From assembly GCA_027295645.1 (NCBI GenBank), contig JAPUKM010000153.1, forward strand, positions 1 to 11,338: a stretch of DNA of 11,338 bases, in the 5' to 3' direction. The translations under genes and the position numbers were made by a program. The notes under the pieces are model-generated. The model ran no database searches. It was not told the origin of the DNA and saw nothing but the letters and a program-made list of their open reading frames with translations. The stretch's first letter is position 1. Every line of letters begins with the position of its first letter. The stretch is from Chloroflexota bacterium (lineage in GTDB: Bacteria > Chloroflexota > Dehalococcoidia > Lucifugimonadales > JAPUKM01). Below are positions 1-8,337 of this stretch, one piece after another.

Positions 1-7
1 ACGGCGA

Positions 8-105
8 CCCCTCGAGTTGTTGCGTGTGGTAACGCATGAGGGGAGCAGCGAGCTCCCGCGAGGTTGAAATGGAACCGGGATGAGCATATCCCCCCGGCCC
101 ACCTC
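8..105 (+). promoter_or_regulatory. Inverted-repeat-rich region, possible structured leader RNA
   Basis: This stretch contains several perfect short helices. CCCCTC (8-13) pairs with GAGGGG (38-43) and encloses TGCGT (21-25) with ACGCA (32-36). GGGAGC (41-46) pairs with GCTCCC (52-57) around a 5-base loop. GAGGT (60-64) pairs with ACCTC (101-105) and encloses GGGAT (77-81) with ATCCC (88-92). The first and third helices share bases 41-43, so they compete, as in a switch. An intrinsic terminator follows at 139-181. I could not match it to the c-di-GMP, cobalamin, TPP, fluoride or SAM riboswitch consensus. An alternative reading is the 3' end of an upstream gene: one frame (2-67) is open to a stop at 65-67. 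The helices are seen in the sequence; the RNA role is inference. Confidence 0.28.
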
Positions 106-138
106 AGGCACACTCAACGGCACACCAATCATTCAGAC

Positions 139-181
139 GCCTTCTCGGGCGGAGCATGGCCCGGAGGGCGTTTTTATTTTT
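139..181 (+). terminator. Intrinsic (Rho-independent) terminator
   Basis: The left arm at 139-150 (GCCTTCTCGGGC) pairs with the right arm at 159-169 (GCCCGGAGGGC). This gives an 11-bp GC-rich stem with one wobble pair and one bulged T around an 8-base loop. It is followed directly by a T-rich tract at 171-181 (five T, A, five T). This is the standard form of an intrinsic terminator on the + strand. It ends either an upstream transcript or, if transcription starts further upstream, acts as an attenuator about 160 bases before the giant gene. Confidence 0.7.
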
Positions 182-344
182 GCCGTACAGCTCTCTCTTC
201 TAGTCATTCCTCCAGGCTTCCGGCAGGGACTACGGATGCCAGGTTGACCTCGGAGGAGAGAAGCAAGACAAACCGGGATCCGTTGATACCCAGGCCGTGA
301 CTACCTGACCAAACAAGCACTTCTCACGTCTCGGGGGGCACGGG
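182..344 (+). other. Non-coding 5' region of the giant Rhs gene
   Basis: No convincing gene is present between the terminator and the start at 345. An open frame at 64-300 runs straight through the terminator hairpin and its product resembles no family I know, so it is not called. The promoter of the giant gene should lie here, but I see no clear -35/-10 pair. A run of G at 333-338, 6 bases before the ATG, is the only candidate ribosome binding site and is weak. Confidence 0.4.
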
Positions 345-3300
345 ATGTCCGCACGGCAAGCAGGCAGGGTAGTTCCGCTCTTCTTGCTCACTGCGCTGGG
401 TCTGCTCCTCGCCCTCTACTGGGCGTTGCCCCTCTTCAAGGCCCCTGCCCAGGCACAAAGCCAAACGATCCTCTTCAACCAGCAGTTCAAGCGTACCAAG
501 GGTCGCCCGAATCTCTTCATCGACACTTTCACCGTCCCCACCAACATCGGCCCCCCCTTTCAGCTTCATATCGACAACGGCCTTGAGGACCGGAGGAGAA
601 GGATCAGTAGCGCGACCCTGACTCTGAATGGGGTCGAGGTGGTCCATCCCTCGGAGTTTAGCAAGCGCGTGGCCACCATTGACAAGGAGGTGGACTTGCA
701 AACCGGCACCAACACCTTGGAGGTCCGCCTGACATCCAAACCTGGGGCTCTGATAACCGTGACCATCACGGGGACCGGTACCATTCCTCCAAGCCTTGAC
801 ACAGTGACCACCGATACGGGCACCGCCGGGCAGAGCCTAACCGTCACCCTCACTGGTAGCTTCACGAGCTTTCAGGACGATGTCACCGAGGCGAGGTTCG
901 GCCCGAACATCGGCGTCGACGGAAGCCCTGAGGGCGCCTTTGGCGGTGTTGCGGTCCAGGACGAAGTCACTGCGACGGCCAATGTGACCATTAGTCAGGC
1001 CGCCGCCCTCGGCCCCCGGACTGTGACTGTAAGGACCGGCACAGAAGAGGTAAGCAAGATCGAGGCCTTCACCGTCCTCGCCCCTGGACCGGTCGCTATT
1101 GGAGAGACGACCGTCACCACGGTGGCCGGCTCGGACACCCCGGGCTTTGCTGACGGACAGGGCACGGCCGCCCAGTTCGACGGCCCAAGGGGGATCGCGA
1201 GAGACGCCGGTGGGAATCTCTATGTCGCAGATACGAACAACCACAGCATCCGTAAGATCGCGCCTGATGGTAGGGTAACCACCCTGGCGGGCTCAGGGAC
1301 GCCCGGCTTCACCGATGACGAGGGGACAGATGCCCAGTTCAACAGCCCGGAGGGCGTCACCGCAGCCGCGGATGGCACTGTCTATGTGGCCGATACCGCC
1401 AATCATGCCATCCGTCAGATCCTTAACGACGGGACGGTCAGCACCCTGGCCGGGACCGGCAATGCCGACTTCCAGGATGGGACGGGGTCTGGCGCCAAGT
1501 TTGATACGCCGCGCAGTATTGCGCTCCGTCCCGATGGCCTTCTCGTGGTCGGCGATGAGGGGAATAACCGGGTTCGTCTGGTCGATCCCGCCACAGGTGC
1601 TGTGAGCACGTTGGCCGGGTCGGGTATTCCAGGGTACCAGGACGGCCAGCCAGACCAGGCGCGGTTTGCGAGCCTGGCGGGAGTAGCTGCCGATGCAGAC
1701 AACGTCTTCGTGGCCGACACCGACAACCAGCGGATTCGGAAGATTCTCCCTAACGGCACGGTGAGCACCTTCGCCGGGATCGGCGCATTCGGCTTTGCCG
1801 ACGGGCCGGCACTGAACGCCCAGTTCGCGGATCCCTCCGGCGTGACCGTCGACGCGGCCGGAAACGTCTACGTGGCCGACACCTTCAACAGCCTAATCCG
1901 CCGCGTCACCCCGGGGGGCCAGGTCGAGACCGTCGCCGGGACCGGCGTTCGGGGAGCGGATGACGGTCCGGGGACGGCCGCCACCTTCCGCACTCCCCAA
2001 GCCCTCGTGACCGGAAGCGACGTTTTTATTGCCGACACCGGCAACCACCTGATCCGCCAGCTTCTAACCGTTCCCGTCATCGCGGGCATCGATCCCACCA
2101 CGGGAGTCCAGGGCACCACCCTCACCCTTACCGTGACCGGGATGAATCTCGGTGGGGCGACCGCCCTGACCTTTCTTAACGGAGGCACGGCAGACACGGA
2201 CATCACGGCGACCAACCTCAGTGTTGATCCCTCCGGGACCACGCTCACCGCTTCAGTAACCATCGCATCCACGGCGGCTCTCGGCGTCCGGGTCGTGACC
2301 GTGACGACGCCGGCCGGAACTTCCTCAGATACCGCCACGGGTGGTAACACTTTCACTGTGGAAGGCAAGATTACGCTCACGCCGGCCTCGCAAACGCTCC
2401 AGGTGGGCCAGGACGGTGACTCAACGGTGACTTTGTCAGGGCCTGCCGGGTCGGGTGGGGTCTCGGTCACGCTGACGAGCGCGGCCACCGGAATCGCCAC
2501 GGTGAGCTCGCCCGTGAACATCCCGGCGGGGGCCACGACCGGGACGGCGACGGTCACCGGCGTCGCACCCGGAATCACGAACATCCTGGCGACCGCGCCT
2601 GGCTACCAGTCAGGGACGGCCGGCGTGGAGGTGGTCGGGAACCGCCCGCCGGTCCTCGACCCGATTGGCGACCAGACCGCACCCCTTGGCCAGACGCTCA
2701 GCTTCACCGTCACCGGGTCCGACCCGGATGGCGACGCGCTCATCTTTGGCGTGACGCCGTTGCCGCTTCCACCCAACATGAGTTTCGATAGCCAGGTCGG
2801 CCTTTTCACGTTCACCCCCGCAGCCGACCAGGTCGGAACCTTCGCCCTGACGTTTGCCGCCTCGGATGGTCAAGACACCTCGTCCGTAAGCGTCACCATC
2901 ACGGTCCCCGGTGCGCCGCCCGGGGGAGTAACAGCCTTCAGCGGGCGTATCCTCGACGCAAACGATTTCGAGATCAACATCACGACGCCGGTCGTCGGGG
3001 CGACCGTCTCTTTCCTCGGGACGGGCCAGACCGCTGTGACCGACGCTCAGGGCTTCTTTACTGTCAGCAATATCCCGGCGGGTCAGCAGATCCTGGACAT
3101 CGACCCGGCGACTGCCAACGCAGCACCAGATGGCTCGACCTACGCGGGCTTCCGGGAACAGGCCGAACTGATCGCTAACGTCACCAACGTCGTCGAGCGG
3201 CCCTTCTTCCTGCCCCGGATCGATGCCACGAGTCTGACTACCGTGAATCCGGGCGCCACCACCGTCGTCACCAACCCGAATCTCGGTGTCACCCTGACGA

Positions 3301-6300
3301 TCCCGTCCAATACCGCGAAGGATGCCAGTGGCAACAACTTCACCGGCCAGCTCTCGACCTCGCTCGTCCCGAGAGACCTTGCCCCGGCGGCTTTGCCGGA
3401 GGAACTCGATCCAGGGCTTCTCATCACGATCCAGCCTGTAGGGGTGACCTTTGTTACCCCGGTGCCGATTACCTTCCCCAACATCGATAACCTCCCGCCC
3501 GGAAGCGAGCTTGATCTGTGGTCTCTGGACGCAAACACCGGAACTTTCGTCATTGTGGGCACCATGCAGGTCAGTGCCGACGGCACCCAGCTTACCACCA
3601 TCTCAGGGGGCATCCGGGCTGCCGATTGGCATGCGCCGCTTTCCCCACAGCCCACCGGCGATAATGCGGAGAACAATGAGGCCGACGATGACTGCCGGTG
3701 TCAGGTCCCCCAGGGCTCCACAGCGGCGGTCAGGGGAGGCGAGTTGGGGGTCACCCACACGCTCGCCGGGGTGCGTTCGTTGGGTGTGAGCCACCCGCTC
3801 ACTTTGCGCTACACCTCCACCCATGCCGATCCCCGGCCCATTATCGTCTCCGATGCCACTATCCTCCAAAGGGCCGCTGTCCCGAAGACGGCCTCCCTCA
3901 AGCTGAGGGTAGGCGGTGTGGACCAGCCGGGGGAGCTATTTACCGATACCACAGGGCTTAGCGAGAGTGTGGATGAAACGCTCCGCCAGGCAGTACAGCT
4001 CGATGGAATCGCTCTCCCCACAGGCCGCTATCCCTATCGTCTGACGCTTACCAGCAACTACTTGAGTTCCTCGATCTCGACCTTCCTAAACGGGCAGGTC
4101 ATTGTGAATAATCGCAGATCCAGTCCCTTTGGCGCGGGCTGGAGTTTGGAAGGTTTACAGAGAACCCATGTCCAGTCGGATGACTCTCTGTTGCTGGAGG
4201 AGGGAAACGGCTCAGCCAAGATCTTCGCTAAAGGCACCGCGATTCAGGTCCAGACCTTTGCCACAGGACTGAGCACGCCCATCTTCCTCGCCTTCGACAC
4301 TCAGGGGAACCTCTTTGTCAGTAACTTTTCCACTAGCACTGTATCCAAAATCACCCCTGATGGCACAGTGACGACCTTTGCCACTGGCTTTACTAGTCCT
4401 GCGGGACTTGCCTTTGACACAAGTGGAAACCTCTATGTGGCCAATTTCGGTGTGATTCAAGGAGCAGCGGGGAATACCATATCAAAAGTCAGCCCCGAGG
4501 GTGTGGTTACAACTTTTGCTACTGGCGTGGGCCATGCCACAGGGTTAGCCTTTGATGTTGCAGGCAACCTCTACGTTAGCGAGCTGGGCGGAGACGGCAG
4601 TGGCACGACCATTTTCAAAGTCAGTCCGACGGGTGCGGTCAGCACCTTTGCCACAGGGCTTAGTGGTCCCGCAGGGCTTGCCTTTGACGGCTCAGGTAAT
4701 CTGTTCGTGGCCAACTTTGGCTTTGCTGGGGGAAATAACAGCGTCTCCAAGGTCACCCCTGAAGGCGTGGTCAGCACCTTTGCCACCGGGTTTGCCAGCC
4801 CCTTTGGCCTTGCCTTTGATGGAGCAGGAAACCTATTTGTCTCCAACTCAGGCTTTGCTGGCGGTGGCGGCACGGTTTCTAGGGTAACTGCTGGCGGTGT
4901 TGTTACGACATTCGCCAGCGGGTTTGATGGCCCCTTTGGCGTCGCCTTTGATGCTGTGGGGGATCTCTTTGTGGCCAACTCTGGCTTTACGGGCGGGCAG
5001 TTAGGAGGAGGCACCACGGTCTCCAAGGTGCTGATCGGTAAAGATTTCGCCCCGCCTCCCGGCGACTTCTCCACCTTGGTGAGAAACGCTGACGACACTT
5101 TTACTCGCACTTTAAAAGACGGGACCAAGATCAACTTTGATGCCAACGGGCTTCAGACCTCCGTGGTAGATCGTAATGGCAATACCACGAGCTACGCCTA
5201 CAATCCCGACGGCACTCTCGCCTCCATTACCGATCCGGCAGGGCTTGTGACCACCTTTAGCTACACGGGGGGAACGCTCTCCTCGATTACCGATCCGACA
5301 GGCAGGGTGAGCCAGCTTACAGTCGATGGCAACGGCGACCTCACGGAGATAACAGACCCGGACGGTGCTGTGACCAGCTACGCCTACGATGGCCAGCACC
5401 TTCTGACCTCTCAGTCCAACCCCCTGAATGTGGTCACGAGCTATCAATATGACTTCGCTGGCCGGCTCCGCCAAACTTCGCTTCCTGACGGGAGCACACG
5501 GCTTCTGAGCCCCAATATAACCGTGGGGGTGATCGACCCGGCCAGCGGCCAGGGGACCGAGACCACCCCCGCCCCGGTCGTGCGACCCACCGCCGCCGTG
5601 TCGACCTCAACCGATGGCAACGGGAATGCCACCACTTTTAGGACCGACCAGTTTGGCGCTGCCATTGAGCAGACCGATGGCCTTGGGAGGACTACGCTCA
5701 TTGAGCGCGATGCCAATTCCAACCCCACAAAGATCACCCGCCCGAACGGCAGCGTCGTCACCCTGACCTACGATGCCCGGGGCAATCTCCTGACTACGAC
5801 CGAGCAGGCGATCGGGGCGACCACCACGTTCACGTATGAGCCGACGTTCAACCAGGTGACGAGCATCACTGATCCGCAGGGGAACACCACCACCCTCACC
5901 TACGACGCCAACGGGAATCCCACGCAGATTGCCGATGCGTTGAACAATTCCACCACGCTGGCCTACGACAGCCGGGGCCTGCTTACCTCCGTCACCGATG
6001 CCTTAGGGAATGTCACGACATTTGGCTATAATGCCCAGGGAAATCTGATTAGTACCACCGACCCCCTGGGCAATGTGACCAGCCTGAGCTATGACGGGGC
6101 CGGCAATGTGATCAGCTCGACCGATGCCCTGGGGCGGGTGACCAGCTTCGCCTACGATCCGATGAGTCGTCTCACCCAAGTGACCGATGCGGGCGGCGGG
6201 GTCACCCAGTATGGATATGATGCGAAGGGGAATCTGATCAACGTCACCGATGCCAAGGGCCAGACGACCACCTTCGCCTACAATGAGGTCGATCAGCTCG

Positions 6301-8198
6301 CCCAGACCACGAACCCCCTGGGCCAGGCCAAGACCTTTAGCTACGACCTCGCCCGGAACTTGCTTCTGGTCGTGGATGCCAAGGGCCAGCAGATTGAGTT
6401 CACGTATGACGCCGCAAACCAATTAGTCCAAAAGGTACTCAAAGACGCCGTGGGGACCATCATGGACACGGTAGCTTTCACCTACGACAGCCTCGGGAGC
6501 CTCGCCACGGCCACTGACAGTGACAGCGGGTTGACCTTCACTTACGACGCCCTTAGCAGACTGACGCAGGCCCAGACTGCTGCGACGGTGGTACAACCGG
6601 CCACCGCTATTACTTACACGTATAACAAGAACGGCAATCGCCTCACGATGACTGACCCTCAGGCCGCGGTGACGAATTACGTCTATGACGCTCTGAACCG
6701 CTTGACCTCCTTGACCAGTCCCCAGGGAACGTCAAGCTTTACCTATGATGCCCTCAGCCGCCGCACTGGGCTCACCCTCCCTAACGGTGCCACCGCGGCC
6801 TATACCTACGACGAAGCCTCGCAGCTCACGGAGCTGCTCAACACCATCGGGGTAACTACGATCTCGCGCTTTGCCTACACTTACGATGCAGCGAGTAATC
6901 GCATAACTCGAACGACTACTAACGGGATCGCCAACTACGATTACGATGCCCTGAACCGACTCACGGATGCCACCCAGCCAGATCCCGTAGACCCATTACA
7001 ACAGCTTACTGAGGCATTCCAATATGACCCCGTGGGCAACCGCACAAGCTCCCATCTTGCCACCGGTCAAGTCCACGATGTTGCGAATCGGCTTCTGGAG
7101 GACTCTAACTTCACTTTTAGCTACGACGCCAACGGTAACTTGATCGAGAAGATTGACAAGGCGAACGGCGATAGGACCGTCTATACGTACGATGTGGAGA
7201 ATCAGTTGGTCCAGGTGGAGAAATTCACCGTTGCCGGTGGCCTTTCTCCCGTGGTGAGCGCGATCTATCGCTATGATGCTCTCGGGCGGCGCATCGAGAA
7301 AGATGTAAGTGGTATAATGACCCTGACGACTCGCTACATCTTCGATAATGAGGATATCTTGCTAGAGTTGGACGGTAATAACCAAGTGGTCGCACGCTAC
7401 ACCCATGGTCCCGGCATCGACGAACCCGTAATAATGCTTCGCGGTGGCCAACCTTCCTTCTACCATGCCGATGGCCTCGGTAGTGTTTGGGATCTGACCG
7501 ACTTCGCCGGTTCCGCCGTCCGTTCATACACGTACGATTCCTTCGGCAATCTTCTGAGTAACACTGGCTCGGTGACAAACCCATACACGTACACTGGCCG
7601 GGAATTCGATACCGAGAGCGGCTTGTATTACTACCGAGCACGTTACTACGACCCGAATGTCGGCCGGTTCTTGCAGGGGGATCCTCTTGGCTTGCCCGGA
7701 GTGCCTATCAACGGATACGCGTACACACAAAATAACCCCACCAACCTGACAGACCCCTCTGGCTTCATCGCCAACAAGGCGGCAGTCAATGCTGGCGGTT
7801 CAACCCAGCAGCGCCGAGCATCGCCGTTGGCAGGTTGGGATCCCAATCTATTTTCTCCTGTGATGTCACTAAGTAGTTCGTTGAATCCCGAACGCTCTGG
7901 GGCGGGGCAATCCTGTCCCGTCGTGGTTGCAGCTGAAGGTGGTGTTGGGAGTGGCGGCGCTGCTGCCAGAGGTATAGGGAAGCCCCTCGCAATTGGGGAT
8001 ATCGCAAGAGTTCTCCTGGAAGGGGGTCAAGCTGAGGCGCAGGCGATGCTACATCTCTTGAGGGCAGACTTCAGGATGTTCCAACAAAGTGGGATGCATC
8101 GTTACAAGGCCTTTGAAAACATTGAATGGGATCGCTTCGACACGACGGGAAAATTTGAGGATGCCTTGCAGAACGCCCTTCGGGAATCAGGTCAATAG
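345..8198 (+). CDS. Giant secreted YD/Rhs-repeat protein with two NHL propellers, teneurin-like
   Basis: This encodes a 2617-aa exported polymorphic-toxin-like or cell-surface protein. Residues 1-38 are a signal peptide or signal anchor: RQAGR, a Leu-rich core, then APAQAQ before the likely cleavage point. About 40-150 is an unnamed beta-rich domain and 150-245 is Ig-like. Residues 259-575 are NHL propeller 1, 576-675 an IPT/TIG domain, 676-767 a bacterial Ig-like domain, and 768-860 a cadherin-like/putative Ig domain beginning PPVLDPIGDQ. Residues 861-959 are carboxypeptidase-regulatory (TTR-like). About 960-1102 is a ZU5-like segment ending GGIRAADWHAP. A DDDCRC motif near 1113 opens a plug-like region to about 1296. 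NHL propeller 2 occupies 1304-1566, YD repeats about 1590-2310, the Rhs core about 2310-2474 ending DPSGF, and a variable tip 2475-2617. In this family the YD repeats form a hollow shell that encloses the C-terminal domain. The ATG at 345 is chosen because the signal peptide follows at once. Family assignment is firm; the biological role is not known from sequence. Confidence 0.95.
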   Translation: MSARQAGRVVPLFLLTALGLLLALYWALPLFKAPAQAQSQTILFNQQFKRTKGRPNLFIDTFTVPTNIGPPFQLHIDNGLEDRRRRISSATLTLNGVEVVHPSEFSKRVATIDKEVDLQTGTNTLEVRLTSKPGALITVTITGTGTIPPSLDTVTTDTGTAGQSLTVTLTGSFTSFQDDVTEARFGPNIGVDGSPEGAFGGVAVQDEVTATANVTISQAAALGPRTVTVRTGTEEVSKIEAFTVLAPGPVAIGETTVTTVAGSDTPGFADGQGTAAQFDGPRGIARDAGGNLYVADTNNHSIRKIAPDGRVTTLAGSGTPGFTDDEGTDAQFNSPEGVTAAADGTVYVADTANHAIRQILNDGTVSTLAGTGNADFQDGTGSGAKFDTPRSIALRPDGLLVVGDEGNNRVRLVDPATGAVSTLAGSGIPGYQDGQPDQARFASLAGVAADADNVFVADTDNQRIRKILPNGTVSTFAGIGAFGFADGPALNAQFADPSGVTVDAAGNVYVADTFNSLIRRVTPGGQVETVAGTGVRGADDGPGTAATFRTPQALVTGSDVFIADTGNHLIRQLLTVPVIAGIDPTTGVQGTTLTLTVTGMNLGGATALTFLNGGTADTDITATNLSVDPSGTTLTASVTIASTAALGVRVVTVTTPAGTSSDTATGGNTFTVEGKITLTPASQTLQVGQDGDSTVTLSGPAGSGGVSVTLTSAATGIATVSSPVNIPAGATTGTATVTGVAPGITNILATAPGYQSGTAGVEVVGNRPPVLDPIGDQTAPLGQTLSFTVTGSDPDGDALIFGVTPLPLPPNMSFDSQVGLFTFTPAADQVGTFALTFAASDGQDTSSVSVTITVPGAPPGGVTAFSGRILDANDFEINITTPVVGATVSFLGTGQTAVTDAQGFFTVSNIPAGQQILDIDPATANAAPDGSTYAGFREQAELIANVTNVVERPFFLPRIDATSLTTVNPGATTVVTNPNLGVTLTIPSNTAKDASGNNFTGQLSTSLVPRDLAPAALPEELDPGLLITIQPVGVTFVTPVPITFPNIDNLPPGSELDLWSLDANTGTFVIVGTMQVSADGTQLTTISGGIRAADWHAPLSPQPTGDNAENNEADDDCRCQVPQGSTAAVRGGELGVTHTLAGVRSLGVSHPLTLRYTSTHADPRPIIVSDATILQRAAVPKTASLKLRVGGVDQPGELFTDTTGLSESVDETLRQAVQLDGIALPTGRYPYRLTLTSNYLSSSISTFLNGQVIVNNRRSSPFGAGWSLEGLQRTHVQSDDSLLLEEGNGSAKIFAKGTAIQVQTFATGLSTPIFLAFDTQGNLFVSNFSTSTVSKITPDGTVTTFATGFTSPAGLAFDTSGNLYVANFGVIQGAAGNTISKVSPEGVVTTFATGVGHATGLAFDVAGNLYVSELGGDGSGTTIFKVSPTGAVSTFATGLSGPAGLAFDGSGNLFVANFGFAGGNNSVSKVTPEGVVSTFATGFASPFGLAFDGAGNLFVSNSGFAGGGGTVSRVTAGGVVTTFASGFDGPFGVAFDAVGDLFVANSGFTGGQLGGGTTVSKVLIGKDFAPPPGDFSTLVRNADDTFTRTLKDGTKINFDANGLQTSVVDRNGNTTSYAYNPDGTLASITDPAGLVTTFSYTGGTLSSITDPTGRVSQLTVDGNGDLTEITDPDGAVTSYAYDGQHLLTSQSNPLNVVTSYQYDFAGRLRQTSLPDGSTRLLSPNITVGVIDPASGQGTETTPAPVVRPTAAVSTSTDGNGNATTFRTDQFGAAIEQTDGLGRTTLIERDANSNPTKITRPNGSVVTLTYDARGNLLTTTEQAIGATTTFTYEPTFNQVTSITDPQGNTTTLTYDANGNPTQIADALNNSTTLAYDSRGLLTSVTDALGNVTTFGYNAQGNLISTTDPLGNVTSLSYDGAGNVISSTDALGRVTSFAYDPMSRLTQVTDAGGGVTQYGYDAKGNLINVTDAKGQTTTFAYNEVDQLAQTTNPLGQAKTFSYDLARNLLLVVDAKGQQIEFTYDAANQLVQKVLKDAVGTIMDTVAFTYDSLGSLATATDSDSGLTFTYDALSRLTQAQTAATVVQPATAITYTYNKNGNRLTMTDPQAAVTNYVYDALNRLTSLTSPQGTSSFTYDALSRRTGLTLPNGATAAYTYDEASQLTELLNTIGVTTISRFAYTYDAASNRITRTTTNGIANYDYDALNRLTDATQPDPVDPLQQLTEAFQYDPVGNRTSSHLATGQVHDVANRLLEDSNFTFSYDANGNLIEKIDKANGDRTVYTYDVENQLVQVEKFTVAGGLSPVVSAIYRYDALGRRIEKDVSGIMTLTTRYIFDNEDILLELDGNNQVVARYTHGPGIDEPVIMLRGGQPSFYHADGLGSVWDLTDFAGSAVRSYTYDSFGNLLSNTGSVTNPYTYTGREFDTESGLYYYRARYYDPNVGRFLQGDPLGLPGVPINGYAYTQNNPTNLTDPSGFIANKAAVNAGGSTQQRRASPLAGWDPNLFSPVMSLSSSLNPERSGAGQSCPVVVAAEGGVGSGGAAARGIGKPLAIGDIARVLLEGGQAEAQAMLHLLRADFRMFQQSGMHRYKAFENIEWDRFDTTGKFEDALQNALRESGQ
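1119..2069 (+). repeat. Six NHL repeats: first beta-propeller (residues 259-575)
   Basis: Six blades begin at 1119, 1281, 1443, 1608, 1767 and 1929, a period of about 162 bases (54 aa). Each has the pattern (T/S)(T/V/L/F)AG.G..G..DG...A.F..P.G......GN.YVADT.N..IR...P.G.V. Blades of this form build NHL propellers such as those of teneurin and TRIM-NHL proteins, and six is a complete ring. The last blade closes with HLIRQLL just before the TIG domain. A protein-interaction or carbohydrate-binding role is likely for the fold, but the ligand is unknown. Confidence 0.9.
4254..5037 (+). repeat. Six NHL/SMP-30-like repeats: second beta-propeller (residues 1304-1566)
   Basis: Blades begin at 4254, 4374, 4512, 4644, 4776 and 4908. 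The last four are spaced at exactly 132 bases. Each reads TFATG(F/L)..P.GLAFD..GNL(F/Y)V.N.......(V/I)(S/F)KV.P.G.V. The copies are alike in DNA as well as protein (for example ACCTTTGCCAC and CTTGCCTTTGA recur), which suggests recent internal duplication. The blades are shorter (44 aa) than those of propeller 1 and of a different subtype. The domain lies directly before the YD shell, the position of the teneurin NHL domain. Confidence 0.88.
5160..7266 (+). repeat. YD (Rhs) repeats forming the shell
   Basis: About 28-30 repeats of the form G..T.(F/Y).YD..GNL....D..G, with recurring cores such as TYDANGN, SYDGAGN, YDALNRL and YDAKGN. YD repeats of Tc toxin C proteins, bacterial Rhs proteins and teneurins wind into a large beta-barrel shell. 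The run has no frameshift or stop, so the shell appears intact. Part of residues 1700-1760 (a Pro/Thr-rich stretch around the TETTPAPVV segment) is irregular and may be a loop. Confidence 0.92.
7267..7764 (+). other. Rhs repeat-associated core domain (residues 2308-2474)
   Basis: The conserved closing module of Rhs proteins is present: YRYDALGRRIEK, FYHADGLGSVWDLTD, SYTYDSFGN, then YTGREFDTESGLYYYRARYYDP, GRFLQGDPLGL and NNPTNLTDPSGF (codons for DPSGF at 7752-7766 by frame, Asp-2470 to Phe-2474). In Rhs and TcC proteins this region is an intramolecular aspartyl protease that releases the C-terminal tip after the last DPxGL-type motif. Both Asp residues of the two DPxG motifs are present. The final residue is Phe where Leu is usual, so self-cleavage is plausible but unproven. 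Confidence 0.9.
7767..8198 (+). other. Variable C-terminal tip of the Rhs protein, function unrecognised
   Basis: The 143 residues after DPSGF are unlike the core. First comes a low-complexity linker rich in Ser, Gly and Ala (with GGVGSGGAAARGIG), then about 75 residues predicted helical by eye: GDIARVLLEGGQAEAQAMLHLL, a basic HRYKAFENIEW segment, and a C-terminal FEDALQNALRE helix. In Rhs proteins this position holds exchangeable toxin domains. I recognise no nuclease, deaminase, ADP-ribosyltransferase or other toxin motif here, so toxicity is inferred from position only. The last part is poorer in G+C (27 of 60 in 8101-8160) than the core. Confidence 0.55.
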
Positions 8199-8337
8199 AC
8201 CAGGTCACGCCACCACAACGGTTCGTATGGTCCGCTTCTTTGTTGAATAGACTGGCGACAGCAGAAGGAGACCAGTTCCCGGACTTATTAGTGACTTACC
8301 ATTGCTGGTAGCGGTTCTTACAGCTAGCCAACAAGAG
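8199..8337 (+). other. Intergenic region between Rhs and CPBP genes
   Basis: No terminator hairpin is visible here, so read-through from the giant gene into the membrane-protein gene is possible. A Shine-Dalgarno-like AGAAGGAG lies at 8263-8270, but no start codon in the reading frame of the next gene follows at normal spacing. A GTG at 8291 opens only a 6-codon frame ending in TAG. Confidence 0.4.

Noticed and set aside
2..67. Possible C-terminus of an upstream protein (frame ending TGA at 65-67)
   Set aside because: Only 21 codons are visible and it overlaps the helices at 8-64; the sequence to the left would be needed to decide.
8..105. c-di-GMP (GEMM) riboswitch
   Set aside because: The conserved CGCAAAGC and the GGxAGCCGGGxxxCC segments are not found.
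64..300. Open frame of 78 codons upstream of the giant gene
   Set aside because: It runs through the terminator hairpin and poly-T tract, lacks a good ribosome binding site and resembles no known protein.
1868..2584. Long minus-strand open frame (238 codons) inside the giant gene
   Set aside because: It is an antisense shadow of GC-rich coding DNA, with Val/Pro-rich content mirroring the Thr/Val codons of the + strand and no domain.
7225..7641. Minus-strand open frame (138 codons) opposite the Rhs core
   Set aside because: It is Arg-rich low-complexity antisense of a strongly conserved core; no ribosome binding site or family match.
8263..8310. Start of the CPBP gene at GTG 8291 using AGAAGGAG at 8263-8270
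   Set aside because: That GTG is out of frame with the gene and its frame stops after six codons.
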